DNA of 6,542 bases. It comes from Bacteroidota bacterium (GTDB lineage: Bacteria > Bacteroidota > Bacteroidia > Bacteroidales > JAAYUG01). Of the stretch, positions 1 through 5,838 are shown one piece after another; the stretch's first letter is position 1; each line of letters begins with the position of its first letter. The DNA lies in the NCBI GenBank assembly GCA_021812865.1, contig JAKAMP010000171.1, forward strand, positions 1-6,542, read 5' to 3'. The notes under the pieces are model-generated. The model was not told where the DNA came from, did no database searches, and saw nothing but the letters and a program-made list of their open reading frames with translations. The translations under genes and the position numbers were made by a program.

Positions 1-371
1 GATTTCAGTATAAAACAAATCTCATATGGCACAAAATTAGACAAGACGGAGGTCCTGATGGTAGGGGAGTTGGATTTTATTTTAGAAATACTACTGAAAT
101 TATCCTTTTTGGAACCAGAGGGCATCTTCGTACCCTATCTCCTGGTAGAAGCCAGGTAAATATTATAAAGTCAAGGAAATTTGAGCATTCAAGAAAACCT
201 GATGAACTTTATGAAATTATAGAAAAGTGTAGCCCTGGCCCATACCTTGAACTCTTTGCACGAGGGATTCGTGACAAATGGGATGTTTTTGGCAATCAGG
301 CTAATGAGGGTTATGAGCCTGGTTGGAAGACGTATGATCTCAATTCAAGTACTGCCAAGAAAATAATTTGA
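1..371 (+). CDS. MT-A70 family adenine-specific DNA/RNA methyltransferase, C-terminal fragment (5' end outside window)
   Basis: An open frame runs from the left edge (first full codon at position 3) to TGA at 369-371, giving 122 residues. The protein contains WHKIRQDGGPDGRG, then GFYFRNTTEIILFGTRG, then EHSRKPDELYEIIE and PYLELFARG, ending near WDVFGNQ. This order matches the C-terminal half of MT-A70 family methyltransferases, which use S-adenosylmethionine to make N6-methyladenine. In bacteria such enzymes are often found in phages, mobile islands or restriction-modification contexts. The catalytic DPPW motif normally lies upstream of this part and would be outside the window, so activity cannot be judged. 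The tail after GNQ is about 23 residues. The stretch has about 39% GC, lower than the genes to its right, which suggests a different origin. It ends 43 bp before the convergent permease gene. The family call is confident; whether it modifies DNA or RNA, and in what system, is unknown. Confidence 0.88.
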   Translation, partial: FQYKTNLIWHKIRQDGGPDGRGVGFYFRNTTEIILFGTRGHLRTLSPGRSQVNIIKSRKFEHSRKPDELYEIIEKCSPGPYLELFARGIRDKWDVFGNQANEGYEPGWKTYDLNSSTAKKII

Positions 372-414
372 ATTTTCTGATAGTTTTTATCATCTTAATT
401 GCCAAATCTAATTT

Positions 415-2751
415 TTATTCATACTTCAGCGCCTCTACCGGATTGGCCTTTGCGGTAGCATAAGCCTGCCAGGCCACGGTGGCAACGGCTATGATCAGGG
501 CCAGCAGCCAGGCCAGCACAATGGAGCCCCAGCCCACCTGCACATGATAGGCAAACTGTTGCAGCCACTTGTTCATTACCCAGAAGGTTGCAGGGATGGC
601 AAACACCCCGGCCAGCATAACCCAGCGCACGTATTCGGTGGTGAGCAGTTGCATCACGTTCGCCGTGGAAGCGCCCATTGATTTACGAACTCCAATTTCC
701 CTTGTGCGCTGCATGGCCAGGTAGGACGACAGGCCGAACAACCCTATGGAAGCGATCAGGACTGCCAGTATGGCAAAATACATAAACAACCGGGCCAATC
801 TGTCTTCCGCATGATAAGCCTGGTTGAACGATTCGTCTACAAAACCATACTCGAAAAGGTAATCCGGGCAAAGCTTGTTCCATACGGTTTGCAGATGCGT
901 AATCGCTGCGGGTACCTGGTCTTTCGCGATACGGATGCTGGCCGTGTTCCAGCCCCGGTCTTCCCATACAATGGCCAGGGGACCAATGGGTGAATGAAGC
1001 GGATTGAAATGAAAATCCTTCACCACGCCCAGGATCTCGTACTTTCGGTTATCCTGTCCCACGGTTTGTCCCACAGGATTCTTCAGGCCCAGAAGCTTTA
1101 CCATTTCTTCGTTCATGATGCACTTGCCCGAGTCGGATGGATTGGAACGGTCAAAGCCCCTTCCCTGGACTATTTCCAGTCCCATGGTCTGCAAAAATTC
1201 AGGATCAGTGCCCATATAAGTATACTGCAGGTCTTCTCCTTTTTCAATGATCGATTCCTGCCACGTCACACCTCCCAGCGCCTGGGTGCTGAAGGAAACA
1301 TTTTTCACCGAAGGATCGGCAAACAACATTTGTCTCAGGGCATCTTCAGAATGTTTCAGTTCGCCATTCAACGCTATGGTGATGACGGGATCTTTGGTGA
1401 ATCCAAGATTTTTGCCCCTCACATAGTTCAACTGCCGGTAAATGGTGAAGGTCGAAGCAATGAGAAAGACGGAGATGGCAAACTGGAATACGATGAGCCA
1501 GCGCCGGAAATTCAGGGCGCCCTTTCCTTTTGTTTTGGTACCTTTCAGGCTCAGTGCCGGCTGCAGCTTGCTAAGGTAGAAGGCAGGATACAGTCCGGCC
1601 AGCAATCCAGTTACCAAAGGCAGCAGTAATCCCATTCCCACCAGCCACCAGGCTGCATTTCCGGAGAATGAAAGGGTTCGCTGAACCAGCTCGGAAAAAG
1701 TGGGTTTGAACAGTTCCACGAATACCAGCGACAACTCTGTGGCAATGAGGGCGAAAAGCAATGCTTCTCCCAGGAATTGCATGATGAGCAGCTTGCGGTC
1801 GGCCCCGATCACCTTGCGCAGGCCAATCTCTTTGGACCGGGCAGCGGCCCTGGCAGTGGTCAGGTTGATGAAATTCACGCAGGCGATAAGCAACACGAAA
1901 GAGCCTATGGCCAAAAACAGCATCAGCATGCCTTTGTTGGCCTTCGGGGACGGAATGTCATATTTCAGTGCAGTGAAGTATACGCTGCTGAGTGGCCGCA
2001 GACTAAAGTTCAGGGGATGATCCTTAAACTGGGGCAGGGCATTGATAAACCGGTTGACCTTGGCCGACAATGCACTGACATTGGCCTTGTCGCTGAGGAG
2101 GAAATAGGTATGATAGTTCCAGCTGTCGTACCGGTCGAGGAACTGGGGCCAGTGATACACCTCCTTCAGGGTAGGGAAATAGGAAATGGAGTTCAGCTTT
2201 ACGCTGAAATGATCGGGATCCTTTATAATACCAGTGACCGTATAATCGAAGGCATTATTGATCCTCACCGTTTTATTCATGGGATCGGTTAATCCAAAGA
2301 GTCTATGGGCTTCCGATTGGGTGAGGATCAGCGAAAAAGGAGCCTTTAGCGCCATCCTGGGGTTCCCCTGGATGAAATGAAGGGTGAAAATGTCGAGAAA
2401 ACCCGAATCGGCATAAATGAGATTCTCCATCTTCTTGAGTTCGGCGCCGATCTTTACATTTACCGACAATCCATCAAAAGTCGAAACCCTGGAAAATGCC
2501 TTGATCTCGGGGAATTGCGCTGCAACCGCAGGTCCAAAGGCAGTACCGAGAAGCGCCCAGTCCTCCTTTTCCAGCCTGTAAATATGGTCATACTGTTTGT
2601 TAAACCGGTCGTATTGCCATTCGCTATGAACGTATAGCAGGATAAGCCCGAAGATGGCAATGCCCAGCATCAATCCGAGTACGATAATGACTGAGTATGT
2701 TTTCTGCCTTAAGATATTCCTGAAAGCAACAAGTAAAATATTTCTGATCAT
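415..2751 (-). CDS. ABC transporter permease, MacB/FtsX type with two core-domain/FtsX units
   Basis: This is a complete 778-residue inner-membrane permease of the type that works with a cytoplasmic ATPase, as in MacB-like export or LolCDE-like lipoprotein handling. One transmembrane helix (about 19-41) is followed by a periplasmic MacB-like core (about 42-270). Three helices of the first FtsX domain follow (about 274-297, 327-348, 368-390). A fifth helix (about 416-435) leads into a second periplasmic core (about 440-650), and three final helices form the second FtsX domain (about 653-676, 709-728, 742-762). The conserved FtsX loop after the first helix of each domain is present twice, as EIGLRKVIGA (308-317) and EIGVRKSMGA (685-694), and the protein ends in the usual NPVEALKYE. 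Length and layout are typical of Bacteroidota FtsX-like permeases, which often occur as paralogous sets. The ATG at 2749-2751 gives a normal short cytoplasmic N-terminus (MIRNILLVAFRN), though no Shine-Dalgarno sequence precedes it. No ATPase or membrane-fusion partner lies in the window. The substrate is unknown. Confidence 0.95.
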   Translation of the reverse strand: MIRNILLVAFRNILRQKTYSVIIVLGLMLGIAIFGLILLYVHSEWQYDRFNKQYDHIYRLEKEDWALLGTAFGPAVAAQFPEIKAFSRVSTFDGLSVNVKIGAELKKMENLIYADSGFLDIFTLHFIQGNPRMALKAPFSLILTQSEAHRLFGLTDPMNKTVRINNAFDYTVTGIIKDPDHFSVKLNSISYFPTLKEVYHWPQFLDRYDSWNYHTYFLLSDKANVSALSAKVNRFINALPQFKDHPLNFSLRPLSSVYFTALKYDIPSPKANKGMLMLFLAIGSFVLLIACVNFINLTTARAAARSKEIGLRKVIGADRKLLIMQFLGEALLFALIATELSLVFVELFKPTFSELVQRTLSFSGNAAWWLVGMGLLLPLVTGLLAGLYPAFYLSKLQPALSLKGTKTKGKGALNFRRWLIVFQFAISVFLIASTFTIYRQLNYVRGKNLGFTKDPVITIALNGELKHSEDALRQMLFADPSVKNVSFSTQALGGVTWQESIIEKGEDLQYTYMGTDPEFLQTMGLEIVQGRGFDRSNPSDSGKCIMNEEMVKLLGLKNPVGQTVGQDNRKYEILGVVKDFHFNPLHSPIGPLAIVWEDRGWNTASIRIAKDQVPAAITHLQTVWNKLCPDYLFEYGFVDESFNQAYHAEDRLARLFMYFAILAVLIASIGLFGLSSYLAMQRTREIGVRKSMGASTANVMQLLTTEYVRWVMLAGVFAIPATFWVMNKWLQQFAYHVQVGWGSIVLAWLLALIIAVATVAWQAYATAKANPVEALKYE

Positions 2752-2877
2752 GGGTGTGAGATTGGGTTCATATAGCCGGACTGTGTCATATGGCTTGGAA
2801 AGGCAATTTCAATTCGTGTGCCCGTTTTGTTATATAAATGAAAAACAAAGTGTTGTGATTTCATGTTTCCATAGATA

Positions 2878-2894
2878 TGTTGGATTTTCCAACA
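2878..2894. repeat. Perfect inverted repeat, 7-bp arms with 3-nt spacer
   Basis: TGTTGGA at 2878-2884 pairs with TCCAACA at 2888-2894 around TTT. There is no T-run directly after it on either strand, so it is not a standard terminator. It lies about 130 bp upstream of the permease start and could be an operator or an RNA hairpin in the leader. It could also be chance in AT-rich DNA. Confidence 0.4.
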
Positions 2895-2985
2895 AGAGTG
2901 TTTGTTTTCGGGCAATGATGTGACCTTCAACCTGAAACCGTAGAAAAACAGGTTCATTCAATGGATATTCAGTTGCAGGCAATCG

Positions 2986-3016
2986 CAAAATCATCATCCA
3001 TGAATAATTCTGCCAA
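2986..3016 (-). promoter_or_regulatory. Weak candidate promoter for the permease gene
   Basis: On the minus strand a TTG (3016-3014) is followed after 20 nt by TGATTTTG (2993-2986), one mismatch from the Bacteroidota -7 box TAnnTTTG. The spacing fits the usual -33/-7 arrangement. Transcription from here would give a leader of roughly 230 nt before the permease ATG at 2751. The mismatch falls at a conserved position, so this is only the best candidate seen in the gap. Confidence 0.25.
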
Positions 3017-3017
3017 T

Positions 3018-3041
3018 AGCCAAAAGCAAACAGCCAAAAGC
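3018..3041. repeat. Tandem 10-bp direct repeat AGCCAAAAGC with 4-nt spacer
   Basis: AGCCAAAAGC occurs at 3018-3027 and again at 3032-3041, a period of 14 bp. On the minus strand the two copies lie just upstream of the weak promoter candidate, where an activator could bind. It could equally be a small local duplication of no function. Confidence 0.5.
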
Positions 3042-3086
3042 GTTGACAAATTCCGTAGGGTTAAAACGCTCCATAATAAATTCAGG

Positions 3087-3953
3087 TCAATCAAACACAA
3101 TGGTGCGGTTTCCATGAGTCAGTATCCTGTGCTCGCTGTGGTAACGGAGTGCACGGGCCAGTACTATTCGTTCGAGGTCACGGCCCTTACGGATAAGATC
3201 CTGCACCATATCCTTGTGGGAGATGCGGGCGATATCCTGTTCGATGATGGGCCCTTCATCGATCTCAGAAGTAACATAATGACTGGTTGCCCCGATGATC
3301 TTCACTCCCCGTTCATAAGCCTGTTTGTATGGATTGCCTCCAATGAAGGCCGGCAGGAAGGAATGATGGATATTGATGATCCTTTCCGGGTACCGGCACA
3401 CAAAAGACGAAGAGAGCACCTGCATATACCTTGCCAGCACAATAGTTTCAACATGGCTCTCCTGCAATAGCCGGATTTCCTTCTCTTCCTGTTCTTGCCT
3501 GTTCCCCGGGGTAATGGGAAAGTGATAAAAGGGAATGCCGTCCTGCTTTGCAAGAGGCTCTAAATCGGGATGGTTAGAAATCAACATCGAAATATTGACA
3601 GGAAATTCACCCAGTCTTTGCCTCCATAGCAGTTCCTGAAGGCAATGGTCGTATTTGGACACAAAAATGGCAATGTTCATTCTCGTCCCTGAAAACCTGA
3701 TTTTCCACCTGGCCTCGAATTTATCGGCAATAGGAGCAAAAGCGCTTTCAACCAGGTCTTTCGGAAGAGTAAACAGGTTCATGTCCCAGGCCACACGGAT
3801 AAAGAACATGCCTTCATCCGGGTCAGCATGCTCATCGAGATCGACGATGTTGCCTTCATGACTGGAAATGAAATCCGATATCCGGGATACCAGTCCCTTC
3901 CTGTCCGTGCAGGAAAGTAAAAGGATGGCTTCTTCTGGTTTTGCTTGCGGCAT
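3087..3953 (-). CDS. purU: Formyltetrahydrofolate deformylase
   Basis: PurU is a cytoplasmic enzyme that hydrolyses 10-formyltetrahydrofolate to formate and tetrahydrofolate, balancing the one-carbon pool and feeding formate to formate-dependent purine synthesis where PurT is present. The 288-residue length is normal for the family. Residues about 8-85 form the N-terminal ACT domain (AILLLSCTDRKGLVSRIS), a regulatory ligand-binding fold. Residues about 90-288 are the formyltransferase-type catalytic domain. The signature NIHHSFLPAFIGGNPYKQAY (194-213) carries the catalytic Asn194 and His196, and IDEGPIIEQD (231-240) supplies Asp232, so the Asn-His-Asp set is complete. The ATG at 3951-3953 gives the expected short lead-in to the ACT domain. 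No Shine-Dalgarno sequence or clear -7 box is visible directly upstream, so it may be read through from the cupin gene 122 nt upstream on the same strand. The ACT domain and NIHHSF motif separate it from PurN and methionyl-tRNA formyltransferase. Confidence 0.96.
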   Translation of the reverse strand: MPQAKPEEAILLLSCTDRKGLVSRISDFISSHEGNIVDLDEHADPDEGMFFIRVAWDMNLFTLPKDLVESAFAPIADKFEARWKIRFSGTRMNIAIFVSKYDHCLQELLWRQRLGEFPVNISMLISNHPDLEPLAKQDGIPFYHFPITPGNRQEQEEKEIRLLQESHVETIVLARYMQVLSSSFVCRYPERIINIHHSFLPAFIGGNPYKQAYERGVKIIGATSHYVTSEIDEGPIIEQDIARISHKDMVQDLIRKGRDLERIVLARALRYHSEHRILTHGNRTIVFD

Positions 3954-4075
3954 CTGGTTGTTATTTGTTGGTCATGGCAGGGATTTGAGCTTATGTCTTC
4001 CGATGCCAGAACTTATCTATCCTATGAAAAGGAAATACTGATTATTTTTACTTTTTTTGTCTGGCTTTTGCCCAT

Positions 4076-4582
4076 TTATTTCTGACCTTTCACAATGTTC
4101 TTCGGCCAGCGATCTGCAATGTTTTCTTCACCTTTAAAATATTCGGTTTTCGCCTGCTGATCAAACATTTCGAAGGAGGGGAGAAGGGCAATTTTCCCGG
4201 TATCCGGGTAATCCACGATGTCAATTCCGTGGGCAGCCCGTATATCGAGGTATTCACAATCCTGTTCAGCACGGTTATATAGCTGATGGGCGCCGGAAGG
4301 GCCTTCCTCAAAGAACACCACATCTCCCTTTTTGAGTACCTGGAATCCTTCAGGCATGCGCAGGGTAACCTCGCCCTTAAGGATCATGAAGAGCTCTTCG
4401 GATGCCCGGTGTGCATGATAAGGAAAAGAAAATTTTCCAGGGCCCAGAATCCGGATATCGAAATTCAGTGATTTCGAGTTGGCTGTTTTTCCCAATCGGG
4501 GCGTAGTCATCCACCTGTACGCCTCAACAGGCGATTCCCTTATGGTAAAAGATAGTTCGTTTCTGTGAAAAATGGTTGGCAT
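4076..4582 (-). CDS. Single-domain cupin protein, substrate unknown
   Basis: This is a 168-residue soluble protein with one conserved beta-barrel cupin domain (about 38-118). Cupin motif 1 is seen at 49-70, with metal-ligand candidates His56, His58 and Glu63. Motif 2 is at 86-103, with His99 and Asn103. The 2-His/1-Glu/1-His set is complete, so a metal-binding cupin is likely (inference). Cupins range from dioxygenases and isomerases to pure binding proteins, and nothing here fixes the reaction. A tail of about 50 residues after the barrel ends in basic residues (KNIVKGQK). The frame stays open upstream to an ATG at 4678. I chose the ATG at 4580-4582 because it directly follows a strong ribosome binding site and a consensus -7 box, and because the extra 32 residues (with SSQSIKIYICINGG) look non-coding. 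It is divergent from trxB and may share a transcript with purU. Confidence 0.88.
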   Translation of the reverse strand: MPTIFHRNELSFTIRESPVEAYRWMTTPRLGKTANSKSLNFDIRILGPGKFSFPYHAHRASEELFMILKGEVTLRMPEGFQVLKKGDVVFFEEGPSGAHQLYNRAEQDCEYLDIRAAHGIDIVDYPDTGKIALLPSFEMFDQQAKTEYFKGEENIADRWPKNIVKGQK

Positions 4583-4584
4583 AT

Positions 4585-4591
4585 CCCCTCC
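4585..4591 (-). promoter_or_regulatory. Ribosome binding site of the cupin gene (decides the start)
   Basis: The minus strand reads GGAGGGG, with the GGAGG core 4 nt before ATG at 4582. This strong Shine-Dalgarno match supports the start at 4582 over the upstream in-frame ATG at 4678. It stands out because the other complete genes here show none. Confidence 0.75.
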
Positions 4592-4598
4592 GTTTATA

Positions 4599-4606
4599 CA
4601 AATATA
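4599..4606 (-). promoter_or_regulatory. Bacteroidota-type -7 promoter box for the cupin gene
   Basis: The minus strand reads TATATTTG, a perfect match to TAnnTTTG. I see no good -33 TTTG at 19-21 nt upstream. Transcription would begin around 4592-4596, leaving a leader of only about 10-14 nt that is mostly the ribosome binding site. The surrounding TA-rich run makes a chance match possible. Confidence 0.55.
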
Positions 4607-4689
4607 TATCTTTATTGACTGACTGCTATTTTGTCGTGTTTTCTCTTCTGGCATGTAGGTTGATGAACGTGGGGTCACAAGGTATACAC

Positions 4690-4720
4690 TTTAGGTTCCT
4701 TGTTTTGTTTGTTATCTTTG
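4690..4720 (+). promoter_or_regulatory. Bacteroidota-type promoter for trxB
   Basis: TATCTTTG at 4713-4720 matches the -7 consensus TAnnTTTG perfectly. TTTA at 4690-4693, one mismatch from the -33 TTTG, lies 19 nt upstream, the preferred spacing. The start of transcription would be near 4724-4728. That gives an AT-rich leader of roughly 55 nt with no Shine-Dalgarno sequence before the ATG at 4781. Confidence 0.65.
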
Positions 4721-4780
4721 TGAAATTCTTATTTCAAACTGAATTGTAAATAATTATTAATCATAAAATCGAATTCCAGT

Positions 4781-5767
4781 ATGTCGTTATTCAAGCCATT
4801 ACAGGATTTACCCAAGGAAGAAAGGAAAACTATCGAAGGGAAGTCCGAGCATGTCCATTGCCTGATCATTGGTTCAGGCCCTGCGGGTTACACGGCAGCC
4901 ATTTACACAGCCCGTGCAAACCTCAATCCCGTGATGTACGAAGGTTTGCAGCCGGGAGGCCAGCTTACCACCACCACCGAAGTGGAGAATTTCCCGGGAT
5001 ACCCTGAAGGGATTACCGGTCCCGTGTTGATGGAAGACCTGAAGAAGCAGGCTCAGCGTTTCGGAACCGATATCCGTTGGGGTGTAGCTACCGATGTGGA
5101 TTTCTCGAAGCGCCCCTTTACGGTGATCATTGATGAAAAAACATCTATAACCGCCGACGCGGTAATCATTGCCACAGGAGCAACTGCCAAATACCTCGGA
5201 TTGGAAAGCGAAAAGAAGTTCATGGGTTCGGGCGTTTCGGCCTGCGCAACCTGTGATGGGTTCTTCTATCGTGGCCAGGATGTGGCGGTGGTGGGTGGTG
5301 GCGATACGGCCTGTGAGGAAGCCCTTTACCTGGCCGGATTGGCAAAGAAGGTTTACATGATTGTCCGCAAGAACTACCTCAGGGCATCACAAATCATGCA
5401 GGAAAGAGTGCTTTCCGCTCCCAATATTGAAGTGTTGTTCGGGCATCGCACCAGGGAAGTCGTGGGTTCTCAGAGTGTGGAAGGGGTGATTTTGCTGAAC
5501 AGCAGGGATGAGGAAGTGCGCATCGATGTGCAGGGCTTTTTCGTAGCTATCGGACACCAGCCCAATTCGGACTTTGCAAAGAAATTCCTGGAAACCGACG
5601 AGGTGGGATACATCAAAACCGTTCCCGGAACCAGCAAAACCAATATTCCCGGCGTATTTGCCTGTGGCGATGTGCAGGACAAAACCTATCGTCAGGCTGT
5701 AACCGCGGCGGGTTCAGGTTGTATGGCTGCCATCGATACCGAGCGTTTCCTGGCTGAAAACAAATAG
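4781..5767 (+). CDS. trxB: Thioredoxin reductase (thioredoxin-disulfide reductase)
   Basis: TrxB is a cytoplasmic FAD enzyme, normally a homodimer, that passes electrons from NADPH to thioredoxin through a redox-active disulfide. The 328-residue protein shows the FAD-binding GSGPAGYTAA (31-40), GGQLTTTTEVENFPGYP (59-75), ATG (131-133), the catalytic CATC (Cys155, Cys158) followed by DGFFYRG, the NADPH-binding VGGGDTACEEA (171-181) and FACGDVQDK (293-301). The usual NADP-phosphate motif HRRxxxR reads VRKNYLR (195-201); the basic positions Arg196, Lys197 and Arg201 are kept, so NADPH use is still likely. The N-terminus carries about 22 residues before the first beta strand (HVHCLIIGSG), longer than in typical family members, and no later in-frame ATG, GTG or TTG offers a shorter start. 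It has its own promoter, is divergent from the cupin gene and ends before a strong terminator. Confidence 0.97.
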   Translation: MSLFKPLQDLPKEERKTIEGKSEHVHCLIIGSGPAGYTAAIYTARANLNPVMYEGLQPGGQLTTTTEVENFPGYPEGITGPVLMEDLKKQAQRFGTDIRWGVATDVDFSKRPFTVIIDEKTSITADAVIIATGATAKYLGLESEKKFMGSGVSACATCDGFFYRGQDVAVVGGGDTACEEALYLAGLAKKVYMIVRKNYLRASQIMQERVLSAPNIEVLFGHRTREVVGSQSVEGVILLNSRDEEVRIDVQGFFVAIGHQPNSDFAKKFLETDEVGYIKTVPGTSKTNIPGVFACGDVQDKTYRQAVTAAGSGCMAAIDTERFLAENK

Positions 5768-5787
5768 ATACTGCCATTGAGTCATGA

Positions 5788-5822
5788 AAAAAGCCTGCTG
5801 TGATTCATACAGCAGGCTTTTT
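5788..5822. terminator. Bidirectional intrinsic terminator between trxB and the alpha-oxoamine synthase gene
   Basis: A perfect 14-bp stem pairs 5788-5801 with 5809-5822 around the 7-nt loop GATTCAT. The GC-rich core GCCTGCTGT/ACAGCAGGC is flanked by an A-run on the left and a T-run on the right. It therefore gives a U-tract on either strand and can end trxB (stop at 5767) and the convergent synthase (stop at 5839). Confidence 0.93.
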
Positions 5823-5838
5823 ATTGGGTATATTCCAC

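Larger units (their letters stand above)
2752..3086. other. 335-bp intergenic stretch between the permease and purU, no convincing gene
   Basis: Both flanking genes are on the minus strand, so this stretch holds the 3' trailer of purU and the leader of the permease. I see no strong hairpin with a T-run, so purU termination here is not evident. It contains a 10-bp direct repeat at 3018-3041, a 7-bp inverted repeat at 2878-2894 and a weak promoter candidate at 2986-3016. A 69-codon minus-strand ORF (2957 to 2748) fills much of it and overlaps the permease start by ATGA. Its product is rich in His, Asn and Ser with no recognisable domain, and no ribosome binding site precedes it, so I do not annotate it as a gene. 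Confidence 0.6.

Noticed and set aside
378..392. TGATA-GTTTT-TATCA hairpin between the methyltransferase and permease genes as a shared terminator
   Set aside because: The stem is only 5 bp, has a single G-C pair and no T-run after it on either strand; too weak to annotate.
402..409. TAGATTTG on the minus strand matching the -7 promoter box
   Set aside because: It lies downstream of the permease stop and points into the antisense of the methyltransferase, with no gene to serve; probably chance in AT-rich DNA.
994..1629. 211-codon plus-strand ORF opposite the permease
   Set aside because: It is antisense to a complete permease with clear domains. The peptide has no recognisable fold and no promoter or ribosome site. 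Long antisense frames arise readily from the codon bias of the true gene.
1700..2292. Two overlapping plus-strand ORFs (106 and 171 codons) inside the permease
   Set aside because: They lie entirely antisense to well-conserved coding sequence and show no family features.
2961..3470. 169-codon plus-strand ORF reaching from the intergenic gap into purU
   Set aside because: Most of it is antisense to the conserved catalytic end of PurU, and the protein resembles no family.
4051..4075. Possible terminator after the cupin gene
   Set aside because: On the minus strand GGCAAAAGCC forms only a 3-bp stem and is followed by A-rich, not T-rich, sequence. Read-through into purU seems more likely.
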